Shown in pieces: positions 1 to 9,680 of a stretch of DNA of 43,833 nt (its first letter is position 1; each line of letters opens with the position of its first letter). The notes below the pieces were generated by a model. That model was not told the DNA's origin. It saw only the letters and a list, made by a program, of their open reading frames with translations, and searched no databases. Source of the stretch: Isohypsibius dastychi (taxonomy: Eukaryota > Tardigrada > Eutardigrada > Parachela > Isohypsibiidae); assembly GCA_034696485.1 (NCBI GenBank), contig JAQIWT010000055.1, positions 1-43,833 of the forward strand, written 5' to 3'. Position numbers and translations under genes: made by a program.

Positions 1-866
1 GGATGGGGGGGGGGGGGGCTTTTTCGGCTGATCTTCTTGAGCCGCGTCTACTATACTGTCAGTGCGGTATAATAAATGAATCAGTAAAAATCAGAGAAAA
101 TCTGTAGGAATCTATATGATACTCATGTTTTTAGTGACCGGTAAACAGGAGCCCCAAGGGTGGGTTGGAAAATATTTTTTTAGCCACTCCAAATCTCATA
201 TGGAGCATCAACAGAAACCATTTTTGGCCTGCTGTTGAACGGGCTTGTAATACGCAGCCTACCAAGAGCTGTATTGAGAATGACGTGTGTTTTACAAATA
301 CGGTTTTCTAGGGAATAGATAGGCAACTACAATTCACTTGCCTAGTAGCCTTTTTCGTACTGTACTGCCTCGTTCGGCAAAAGATCACCCGTCGGTTCGT
401 CATTCACCTTAATTAGCTCTATGGAACATGGTAAACGAATGAGAAGAACAACTTTAAAAGTGGTTCAAGCGAACATCGATAAGTTGACTTTGACGGCTCT
501 GAACAAATTCTACACGGATAATTGAGTGAGTTGTGGTTAACTGAAGGAAGCGGCAATTTATATGCATTCACATTCTTCGTTGTGTGTTCAGACGTCGTAA
601 TACACACAAACTCCCACAAATAGGCAAAGAGACAGTCAACACTTCGATTTCCAGTATTTCCAATACCTAAATGCTATCTGTGCATTCATCGTCTCTGATT
701 ATGCCTCATCGCTTCAACTGATACGTTCTGATTGGTCGATCGGCCTTTTCGCCTCAATTTGATTGAAACCCTCCTCCATTTCTAGAAACATCGGCTCGTG
801 TCAGATTTTAAACCCTTTCACTCTCACAAATTGGATTCATCGAATTATATCTTGTATCTGTCAAAA
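1..866. other. Intergenic / window edge, 5' of the calexcitin gene
   Basis: No convincing coding exon. The window opens with a G homopolymer (about 5-18). The 5' UTR of the next gene must lie in the last part; TTTTAAA near 804-810 followed by CACTCTCAC is a weak TATA/initiator candidate. Short ORFs here have no recognisable content. Confidence 0.5.
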
Positions 867-1525
867 ATGACGCTCTCCGATCTACAATCCAAGAAGCTAC
901 TCCATCTATTTCGCGCATTTTTCGGTGAGTTACCAAAAATCTGACATCTGCTTGATTGATCCGTTATTTTTCCAGACACTGACCGCAATCGAACGATCGA
1001 GAAGGCCGATTTTGATCAAGTAGCAGAAAAGGTGGGCAAAATGCGCAAATGGTCCAACAGCGACCCACAATTCAAGTCCGCTCAACAACGCCTTCTTACC
1101 GTTTGGGATGGAATCAAGATGGCGGACTCCGACGGCGATGGACATGTCTCCGAAGAGGAATGGCTCAAGCTGTGGTCCGAGGTCATCGCCAAGAATCAAA
1201 ACGCGCCCTGGATCAGTCAATATCAGGATTTCATGTTCGATGCTCAGGATATCAGTGGAGATGGTCAGATTGACGAGGATGAGTTCACGACCTTGTATTC
1301 CGCACTTGGAATTCCGGAAGGGAAATGTCGTGAGGCGTTCAAAAAGGTCACACAGGCAAGATAACTGCGCAAATTAAACATCAATCACAGTTAATGTTAC
1401 TTAATTGTCAGGGCGGACCGGAAGTGCTCACTAGGGACGTTTTCGGGAAGCGCTTCCAGGAGTTCGTTAATTCCAGTGATCCCGCTTCACCCGGTAATTA
1501 TCTTTTTGGATGCGGAGATTTTTGA
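867..1525 (+). CDS. Calexcitin-like EF-hand calcium-binding protein
   Basis: Three exons (867-924, 976-1355, 1412-1525) give a 183-residue protein. The start is the ATG of MTLSDLQSKK, followed by a phase-1 intron. Loops visible in order: a divergent DTDRNRTIEKAD (Asp, not Glu, at loop position 12), a canonical DSDGDGHVSEEE and a canonical DISGDGQIDEDE. The C-terminus ends NYLFGCGDF, like the GNYLFG end typical of calexcitin/sarcoplasmic calcium-binding proteins. Known for the family: neuronal Ca2+/GTP-responsive EF-hand proteins that modulate K+ channels and ryanodine receptors in invertebrates. The second intron (1356-1411) begins GC rather than GT; without removing it the frame hits a stop in AAGATAA, and with it the family C-terminus reads through. 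Family assignment is from remembered sequence features. Confidence 0.88.
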
Positions 1526-1696
1526 TTTTCGTCCGTGTTTTCAATTTGTTTACCATGTGTGCTGAAATGTTCTGTGCTATCATTTCCAAAATGAAACGAG
1601 ACATTTTCATACCTTTGATTCCGGTAATCTTTCCATTGACGTCACAGATGGCCCTAGACTATTATTATCGGAAATGTTGATGTTGTCTTTGAACAG

Positions 1697-1702
1697 AATA
1701 AA
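1697..1702 (+). terminator. Poly(A) signal AATAAA for the calexcitin gene
   Basis: AATAAA about 170 nt after the stop codon, same strand. Position only. Confidence 0.45.
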
Positions 1703-3443
1703 TATGCGATATGGGCGAATATGAATTCAGGTAATAGTCGTTCAAGGCGAAAGGTCTGTGACAACTATTGTTGGATCCACGACAGGGGGTCATCTCCTTA
1801 TTGTTGAAATACGCGCATCTCAGATTTTATTATCAAATCATACTCGTTTAAATTTGCCTAAATAACCGATTTTCCATTGTTGGGCCGTGATTAAATTAGC
1901 CCGACTCTTTAGCGCTCCTGCTGCGCTGGTATTATTTATAGCTGGACTTGATCAGCTGGAAAGACAAAAAATGTCCGACATTTTGAATTCACTGAATTGG
2001 GGAGTATACGTATTCAAGAACGGGAAAATAAACGTGGTTATTGAATTTGGGCACTTTGGAGTATGTACTAAACAGAATAGCAGACGATAAAGCGTTGTAT
2101 TGTTTTGTAAGAGCGAGTCAGTCGTCTCATTTACACCCACTTGCTGGGAATTGTTTAAACAGGAGAAAGCCAATAACAGGCGAACAAAGTCAACAAATAA
2201 ACCCGGCATACGAAATGATCCGGGCCGTTTTAAGAAACGGGAAAACGGAAACCGACGCCCTGCTCACTCAGCTATTCAATCCATGTCGTCCACAATCCCA
2301 ACTTCCGGTGTGCTAACCAGCTTGAATAATAACGTTTATCTTGCTCATTATTGACCTACAAAGTACTGGGAAGTGAACACTTTTCGGGCTGCGCACGGAG
2401 CAGAGTAGGGGAGGGAACGGAAACTGGAGATTCGCAAAAGAATCCCTTTGATTTAAGCGGTTCGTGTTCCAGTTACACCCGACATTCAAAATCACATTCA
2501 ATAACTCACACACGGTCTTGTGTTTTGTTGCTTGTTTTGATGCGCGTCTTCAAAAGCGAGTAAGTAAGAAGTATCGAAAAACGACTAATGATGAAAGCGC
2601 AGAATCATCTTCGACATGCCTTGCATCCTCCTTCTCAGACACTTGCATGAGGTTTGTCTACCGAGGTATTCTCTTGATGACTAATTTTCGTTGCTTTTTC
2701 TGGTCTTGGTCAAGGGCATCAACCGCTAAACCACCGCCTAAAGTGAGGATTATAAATTCAGTCGAATAAAAGCAGCGAAACTCTTTATTGTTTCTTGCAA
2801 TAATTTGATTGTCGCCATGTTCGCGCTAAGTTTTCCAGTAGTTACGGGAGAAACATGAGATGAAGATGTCCGAAAGTGCGATGTAGTGTAATAGTTAAGT
2901 ATACGAGTCGCGCAAAAGCCAGGCGGGGTGAAACATTACCGCCAGCGTGCCGTTACTTCTTTATACAAAAAGTGGCCTATTCAGGCCACGTCTTGTAACG
3001 GAAGATAACCAAGTAGAGCTCTCGTGGTCGCCATAAGGTTTCGTGTTCAAGAATCTTAGGAGTTGTCGTTGTCGGCTGAGCTTACAGACAAGAAGTTTCA
3101 CAGAAAACAACTGGGCAAGTCTCGTGTTCCTGGATTTCCGTGGTCCGCCCCTTTCGAAGACCACAGAACTTGCCGAAAAGCGCAAAAAATACGACCTTCC
3201 AGCAAGAGATATCTTTCGAAGGTCAGCTCTAGATCAACAGAAATCGGACTATGATATCTTTATGCGTCCTCAAAATCGGTAACAACACTATACACGGTTC
3301 CTTGAGCGAGGCTGTTTTAATCCTTCTACCGGTCAAGCTGGCTAATTTGTTCACGTAGCGATCAAGCAGACATTGACCAAACTGTACATCACTTAGTAAC
3401 AACATTTTACACTCGGTCAGAAGCTTAAACCAGAGACTGCTCT
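1703..3443. other. Intergenic region between calexcitin and neuropeptide genes
   Basis: About 1.7 kb without a gene I can support. ORFs at 2041-2769 are short, overlap on several frames and show no domain. The right half (about 2960-3200) holds a diverged piece of the TTTCGTAG repeat family. ATTAAA on the minus strand (3316-3321) could serve as the poly(A) signal of the neuropeptide gene. Confidence 0.5.
2960..3200. repeat. Diverged copy of the TTTCGTAG-type repeat family
   Basis: Shares word-level matches with the clearest copy at 5430-5845: GAGCTCTCGT near 3017 (compare 5509), GGTTTCGTG near 3037, and GTTCCTGGATTTCC near 3126 (compare 5580). The spacing of TCGT words is again about 15-25 nt. 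The second half carries matches in the opposite sense (CCACAGAAC and similar), as in the other copies. Not annotated as coding although short ORFs cross it. Confidence 0.55.
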
Positions 3444-3899
3444 TTAATTGTCCTGCTTTCCCCATCGCTCAACATCTTCAGTGTCACGACCCCACCGAGT
3501 TGCGTCTTCAACGCTGTGTACCCTTCTTTCTACTCCAGTGACATCACGACCCCAGCGCAGTGCTTTTTCAGTGTCTCGTCCCCAGCGATTTGAGTCAGCA
3601 CTACGTCCCCAACGCTTTCCGTCGACATCACGACCCCATCGTTCAACGTTCCCAATGTCCCGACCCCATCGGGTCGCATCTTCAACACTACGGCCCCAAC
3701 GAACATCATCTTCGGCGCTTCGTCCCCACCGGTTTCCATCGACATCCCGACCCCAGCGAGTTGCTTCATCGGCACTTCTCCCCCAACGTTGAGCAGCATC
3801 GACATCGCGGCCCCATCGATCGTCATTTCCACCGGACGGTTTAGCAAAGGTCATGCTAAGGAGCATGCAGAGACCAATAATAACAGCAAAGCAAACCAT
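3444..3899 (-). CDS. Multicopy RWamide-type neuropeptide precursor
   Basis: A single exon of 151 residues. I start it at the second in-frame ATG (3899) because that gives a clean signal peptide (MVCFAVIIGLCMLLSMTFA); the longer ORF begins before the predicted cap site. The whole mature part is a tandem series of 9-11 residue units ending RWGR, with 12 intact RWG(R/K) ends; examples are DVDGNRWGR, SADEATRWGR and SVEDATRWGR. One unit has decayed to RRVHS, and the last ends RWGK-QDN. RWGR is itself an R-X-X-R convertase site, and Gly is the amide donor, so expected products are short acidic peptides ending RW-amide. These would be made in the secretory pathway and amidated by PAM, whose gene lies at 19416-24489. 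I do not recognise a named ecdysozoan family with this ending. Confidence 0.88.
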   Translation of the reverse strand: MVCFAVIIGLCMLLSMTFAKPSGGNDDRWGRDVDAAQRWGRSADEATRWGRDVDGNRWGRSAEDDVRWGRSVEDATRWGRDIGNVERWGRDVDGKRWGRSADSNRWGRDTEKALRWGRDVTGVERRVHSVEDATRWGRDTEDVERWGKQDN

Positions 3900-4020
3900 T
3901 TTGGTGACCAGAGGAAGTGATACAGAAAAAGGGGAAAAAACTGGAATAATGTTCCAAGGGGAGGAATGTTTCAAAACGAATGAAGAATTGTGCTTGTACT
4001 GTGTTTTAGCCATGGGTGGT

Positions 4021-4030
4021 CTTATATATT
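4021..4030 (-). promoter_or_regulatory. TATA box for the neuropeptide precursor
   Basis: Minus strand reads AATATATAAG. A start about 30 nt downstream (near 3990-3995) gives a ~95-nt leader to the ATG at 3899 and excludes the longer ORF start at 4049. Confidence 0.6.
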
Positions 4031-4336
4031 CGTCTCCTGAAGTCTTCATCCACTTTTACAGCGCACTTAGTGTAACGCTATCATGGAATTCGCTACAAGC
4101 ATGATCGCTTCTCCTCGGCGGTCAGATTAGGTCCGAGCAGGCTCAGGAGTCAGGACATGGTTGTGCGGAGAATTTGATACCGCGCTTTTGCGTGGTCGTA
4201 TTCATGGCCACCATCAATATGAGGCTACGAGTGATAACGGAAACATTCCGTGAATAATTGTCGTGTACTTGCGTCAATGGCGGCTAAACGTGACCATTTC
4301 CAGAATATCGACAATTTTATGTTTCCGAGGAAAATT

Positions 4337-4369
4337 CCTATTCTAATAAATTCTAAATTCTAATTCTAA
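4337..4369. repeat. Short (ATTCTA)-type simple repeat
   Basis: Several consecutive ATTCTAAT/ATTCTAAA words (about 33 nt). Low-complexity, no associated gene. Confidence 0.6.
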
Positions 4370-4757
4370 TCTTTCCTTATGACGCATGAAATGTGTTCTC
4401 ATATCAGAAATCCCAGCGGAGTACTCTTACTCGTGTCAGGCTAGCTAACATGCCTGTAAACCCAGGCATTTATTCTTGCATGATCCACTCTGTTTACGAG
4501 TAGATGGTGGTCGCCTACAAATTTTACCAGGCTGAACCTTTTAGCGAGCGAGGCTAGCAGACTACGGCGAAACTCCCACGAGCTATGGAAATTGTTGTCC
4601 GCGCTCCCAAGGGGCGGACCTATAAACACACAACACGGGGCTCTAACCGACGATGAAAAGTAAAATAAGACGTTGTTACTTGGATTCAACCTTCCGCAAA
4701 ACATATTGTACTCCGACAACTTGGACGCATCAGATCTTTCGCCGGTACACTTCGTTC

Positions 4758-4814
4758 AGTAATTTACTGGAAAATTCTCGTAGAAAATGCATAGGAGTTT
4801 TCCAGTGAATTACT
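4758..4814. repeat. 17-bp inverted repeat (hairpin)
   Basis: AGTAATTTACTGGAAAA (4758-4774) pairs with TTTTCCAGTGAATTACT (4798-4814) with one mismatch and a 23-nt spacer containing TCTCGTAG. It lies in gene-free DNA and may be part of the diverged repeat material of this region. Confidence 0.7.
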
Positions 4815-5429
4815 TAACGGGGTGTATATCTTCTGGTTGGGTCATCTCAGTCAACCGAAACTCCGACCACACCACGTCCAACTGTTGCAGCTACAGTACA
4901 CTGAAACATGTATGGCCTCAGTGTTCTAGTTACGCGCACATCGTCCCTTCGAGACTGCTCTGGAATGATAGGCCTGAGTACTTGGAACTTGGACGCAAAT
5001 TTCACCGATTGCTGGACAGAGTCGGCAAGCTGGAAAACAGCTTGCGGCAACGTGTTCCGATCTCCTTGTGATTTACGAGATGTACAATGTACCACAACTC
5101 AATGTACAACTCAATGTCCCCCAACTGGATAGCAAATTCTGTCAGGTCAGGAACAGATTGCAGTTATTTATTGCTAAGTTTTACCTGTCGTTAGCTTTTT
5201 CAAGTTTTATCATATTTTACTTGGTAAATATCTAGACAGAACCCACAGTATGGCCATTGAGGCCACACGCTCTATATGCAGAGCTTACGTCAATCAATGC
5301 GTATTGTTGGTAACTTAAATTTGGAGCCCACGTAGTACTGTGATCTGCTACTCGGTATACCGTATGCTGCACGTGGTTGTTCGTAGGCTTTTCGGGATCG
5401 GTTGGACAACCCTGCTCGTACACGGCGCC

Positions 5430-5845
5430 ATGAACTTTCGTAGGCAGCCTTTTCGCAGTCTCGAGGTTTCGTTGTTAACCTTTCGTAGTCTTGACTTTTC
5501 GTAGCCAAGAGCTCTCGTTGTGAAGAACTTTCGTATTCACAACCATTCGTAGCCAGCAGTTTCGTAGTAAAGAATTCATGGTTCCTGGATTTCCTCGTAG
5601 GAAGTTTTGCTTGTGAAACACCTCGTAATTAACTTTCGAATCGCTCTAGACCATTCACGAGTGGGGAGAGACCGCAGCAAGCGATAGAGTCCAAAAACAC
5701 CACAACCACGAAACGTCAAACCACGAAACCTCTTACCTACGAAGTCAGCAGACTACGAGATTTCTGAACTACGAGAAGTATAGTAAAGAAAGTTCTACTA
5801 CTAAAATTCTGACTACAAAAAGTGGCCTACGAAAAGTCATGGCAC
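5430..5845. repeat. Inverted array of ~16-nt TTTCGTAG units (best copy of dispersed family)
   Basis: From about 5436 to 5640 the words TTTCGTAGG, TTTCGCAGTC, TTTCGTTG, TTTCGTAGTC, TTTCGTAGCC, TCTCGTTG, TTTCGTATT, ATTCGTAGCC and TTTCGTAGT recur every 15-16 nt. After a 60-nt centre the complementary words recur with the same period: CCACGAAAC, CTACGAAGTC, CTACGAGAT, CTACGAGAAG, CTACAAAAAG, CTACGAAAAG (about 5705-5835). The result is two oppositely oriented degenerate tandem arrays, a fold-back arrangement. No coding content. Could be a fold-back transposon, a satellite derivative, or a structured transcript. Confidence 0.75.
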
Positions 5846-8019
5846 GGTGCGGGCGCTAGGCAGGATATCTTGATGTGTCAAGGGGTGTTCAATCAACTGA
5901 TTCCCGAGCTGGTACCAAACTTGATTTTCGAGCCCACTGAAGCTGTTTGGTAGCTCTGGGAAGGGACCAGAATGGCATTTACGTACAACGTTCATATCAG
6001 TTTCGATATTTGCAATTCTTCTTCATTTCAAGCTCAAATTTGTTTCTCTTCCTTCAAACTTCGAGCCATGACCTTCTTCACCATATACATGGCCCGCGAT
6101 TTCTGCTCCATTAGGGAAGCGATTTCGCAATGAGGGACACGTGGGGTCAAGCTGTAGGGGGTTGGGCCTCGCGCAATACCAGCTATGTATGCTCCAAGAA
6201 TTCGTTGCCTGCCTTGCACGTTTTGTACAAACTTGAATGACCCCAGATATTCTATATATTACTTCATTATAGTTGACGGCTAATCCGGCAACCGCAGACT
6301 GAACTGCTGTACCTCTAATTTAATCCATAATTGAACGACCTTTGAATATGGCGCCGGAGAGATCAAGAGATCAGTGATCAGACAAAGAGTGTGAAAGACA
6401 TAAATGGCCATTCATCCGGCGAATTATCAAGGTGGAACGATAATGATTTAACGAGATGATAATCGGATTATGTTAGAAAAGCCTTTATGGATGAGAAGCA
6501 CAAATTACTTGACGCGATTAGGCATTTGGTCGAACAGAAGAGTGAAGACCAATCACCAACGGTGTCTATATGCTCGCCTTATAAAAATGGTCGAGACAAT
6601 TCAAAGAACCCAATCAATCGAAATCTGCTAACGATATTCCGTTTTCTCTTGATGCAAGCGTATTCCACAGCAGAAAACTTGAAAAAAAGCCATGCTTGTT
6701 TTTACAGTTGTTCGCCTAACAAAAACCTGATGGAAACATGTACATTTCAAAAAAAAGAATATTTCCGGACAAAGATGAGCAACCATGAACATGTTCAATC
6801 CATACGCTCCAAATTCTCGTCTTGCAAGCTCTCCATATAACCCTTTTCACTTCGGCTGTTCATATTTCCTCCGTATACCGAACATCATATTGTTGGTGAA
6901 GTATCCTTTCGTTTCATTCCCTGATTCAGATGGCTTTAATTGTTGCTGGATGTGGGCATTCAGAGGAACAAGATTGCCGTGAGGCTCGTTTGCAAATCGT
7001 GGTGTCGGCGTTAGTAAGTTAAGCTGGCCCAATCCCAGAATATCAACTGCAGCACAAAATGTGGAAATTCCCTGCGAGATCATTTTCAACGCAATTTCAC
7101 GCAGTTTATCATCTGCGTAGGAGAAGTTTGGCAGTGCATGAACTGATCGGCTTTATGTACCACATGTGCGACGCGGAACTCCGACCTGTGTTGACTTGAC
7201 CGACATGAATGTTGAAAAGAACAACTGTTTTTCGGGTTATTGCACTATGCCTGAGTGAGTCTACATTAGCCGCGTTTTCCACCTATCAACTGAGGTTTCG
7301 CAGTATCTGCCTTCTTTACAATCGATATAAAAGTTAGCCATGTCAGCAGGTTGAGTAGCGGGTAGCTGGAATCTGTTTTACAGCCACACTGTAATGTCAT
7401 ACTGTTTCGCCGTATTTTCTTTAACAAGCTTAGCGAAAGTGCTTGCTTTTAAAACAATTTTTGGAAAATTTTCTTTTCATGTTGGAATACAATGTTTGAT
7501 TCGTCTAAATGCTCAAAGCTGGTAGCTGGTAGCTAGGTAGTAAGCTGAATAAACAACAATTCAAATATGCCTTGATATTTTTTTGGACGACATCCAGCCC
7601 CTGTCACGCCTGCAAAGAGTCTCACACAGCTCGGTCTCACCAGAAATCCACCCGACACTCTTACTATTTCGGGGGTCTGACCTGAACAGAAATTTTGTGA
7701 AATTGCTTCTTGTGGCAGTCTCTTTCATCCCAGAAAAACGAAAAATTTTAAGTTTGGCGGCAGGGGGGGTGGGGGAGGAAAGAGTGCCTAATGCCAGCGA
7801 GTTGTCCATCTTCATGCGTAAAGAAACAGAGCTTTGAATGTGTACAGTATGGTTCCAGATGATGTCGTTGCTTACTGAAAAATTCCAGAGATGACGGCGC
7901 GCAAACTCGCAGTTTTCACACGTCCTCCTAGCCAGCAGCTTTGCAATTGAAAATTTATACAGATAATTAATACAGAATATTAATATTAAATTTATACAGA
8001 AAATTAAAATTTATTCTGT

Positions 8020-8110
8020 AGTCCTCAGAATTCGTAGTCTGGGATTTCACATGGGAATGCCTCGTAGTCTAGAGTTTTAATATTCTGAACATTCGTATTA
8101 CAAGCAAAAT
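8020..8110. repeat. Fragment of the TTTCGTAG repeat family
   Basis: TCTGTAGTCCTCAG, ATTCGTAGTCTGG, CCTCGTAGTCTAG and ATTCGTATT occur at 16-31 nt spacing. These are the same core word and orientation as the left arm of the copy at 5430-5845. Confidence 0.55.
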
Positions 8111-8589
8111 CGTCAATAAGACGTATCGCGCGAAGCTGGTCTCAAAGCCCTGTATGGTTTTCAATAGGATTCTTTGTCTCGTTCGTTTTTGGTGAGAATC
8201 GCAAAACATCTCAAAATTTGTGATCATCAAAGGTCATCCTGACCCAAGAGGACTGATGAAGACCACCAAAGTTGTCCGACATTATGCGGCGTTTTTGCTG
8301 AGATCCGCCTAGTTCCGAGCGCCACCCATTGCTTTTTGAAGTAAAACGAGCTTGAGACATTGTGATTAACCTTGTTTACCTGCTGACGAGTCATGCGTTT
8401 GGAAGGGTCTGTTTTCCGAGACAGCTACCAACTGAGATTGGATTGCCATCACGCTGTGTAAAGTTCCTGACTTCTTGTTCATTTATTCAGTCCTTAGTCC
8501 TTCAATTAAAATCGGTTCAGGTAGACTCAGCTACGGAACAAACATCCAAATTCTTTGTGGTGGCGACAGAAATGACATCATTACTGGGG

Positions 8590-9040
8590 TCACATTGCGA
8601 GGTCAAGAGTTCCCGTCGTGCAAAACTTTCGGGACTAGCATAGCCAGCAGTTTTGTGGCAGGAGAGTCATGGTACGTATTTCCTAGTGCAAGGTTGATTG
8701 TAAACAACTCTTGTCTGGAGTTTTGATTCTCTGATCCACAGATAGTGGCAAAATTAACTGCGTCCCGAAAGAAAATCGAGGCCGTGCGAGTGATTGGCAG
8801 CGACATTTTTCATCCTGATGTTGCTGTTCTGTGATCCTCTGATGTTGAAAATACGGATGGCCGATGAAAAGATGAACACAAAACTAAGAAACTTTCTGCG
8901 AGCTAGTTGGACAACAAATGCTGTCGACTACGCACTTCACCGAAACCCGTAATATTCCACAACGAATGTTTACCGATGTGAACGTGGCCTAGGAAAAGTT
9001 ATGGTACTCCTGGACTGGTACAGTTTGCGGTTGTAAACAT
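8590..9040. repeat. Diverged copy of the TTTCGTAG repeat family
   Basis: The left part carries ACTTTCGGGACTAGCATAGCCAGCAG (positions about 8626-8651), which matches the ATTCGTAGCCAGCAG segment of the copy at 5430-5845. The right part (about 8930-9030) has opposite-sense words CGACTACGCAC and GGCCTAGGAAAAG followed by TTATGGTAC. This is comparable with GGCCTACGAAAAG and TCATGGCAC at 5824-5843. Confidence 0.5.
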
Positions 9041-9615
9041 CAAGTTCAGATACTGTGTAAAATACTTCTCCTCGCAATCACCTGTATGTTTTCTATTCAT
9101 AGCGTAGAACGCTTTTTTAAACCAAGATCGGTTGATCAGACTCTTATTGAAACGATCTGTTTAGTAAAGATAAATGGTACAGATTTGATGGGAGACTCTG
9201 TCCGAAGAACGAATGTTGAGCTCCAAAAAGTAAGAGTATACAGTTTCTCGGCTTTCGAATTTCGACCAAGAAACCGGTAAATAAAGATCCGCGATCGATC
9301 AACAAAGTACGGGAGCGTAAAAGGGCATAGCATAACGGAAATGACACAAAAGTGGCACCCAGATTTGATTTGTTTAATTTCGCTCTCTGCTTCAGGCGCA
9401 TGACACACATGCTTGATCGAGTTTGTTGAGGAAATTGTACGCGATCAGTTTGATCAAGAAGCCCTTCAATTCATCTAATTGCAACTGGATTAAAAATTCG
9501 TCTCTTCTCCCGAACTTCATTGAGTGGGCTATTGACAATTCAACCCACTGACTGATTCGTCCGATTTAATAGTTCTTCAATAGCAAACAAGCCACTCGCC
9601 AAAACTCATAATCAT

Positions 9616-9621
9616 TTTATT
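9616..9621 (-). terminator. Poly(A) signal for hbn
   Basis: AATAAA on the minus strand, 60 nt past the hbn stop codon. Confidence 0.6.
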
Positions 9622-9680
9622 AAACACAATCACCAACGTCCACAAATCCGGGGGCAGACACAAACCCAGCCACAACCTCT

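Larger units (their letters stand above)
4050..9600. other. Long gene-poor interval (5.5 kb)
   Basis: No exon with recognisable protein content on either strand. It contains repeats (listed separately), an AT-rich imperfect palindrome around 7965-8021 (TACAGAATATT ... TTATTCTGTA) and a G-rich run near 7762-7778. Possible functions are regulatory DNA for hbn or accumulated transposon debris. Small exons of unknown genes cannot be excluded. Confidence 0.45.

Noticed and set aside
3448-3792. Plus-strand ORF of Arg/Pro/Ser-rich repeats
   Set aside because: It is the antisense of the tandem neuropeptide units; the minus-strand frame has the signal peptide, TATA box and processing sites.
3900-4049. 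N-terminal extension of the neuropeptide ORF to 4049
   Set aside because: The TATA box at 4021-4030 places transcription start downstream of that ATG, and the extension would bury the signal peptide.
5430-5845. CRISPR-like regular repeats
   Set aside because: Units are only ~16 nt, degenerate, with no spacers of constant length and in both orientations, and the context is a eukaryotic genome.
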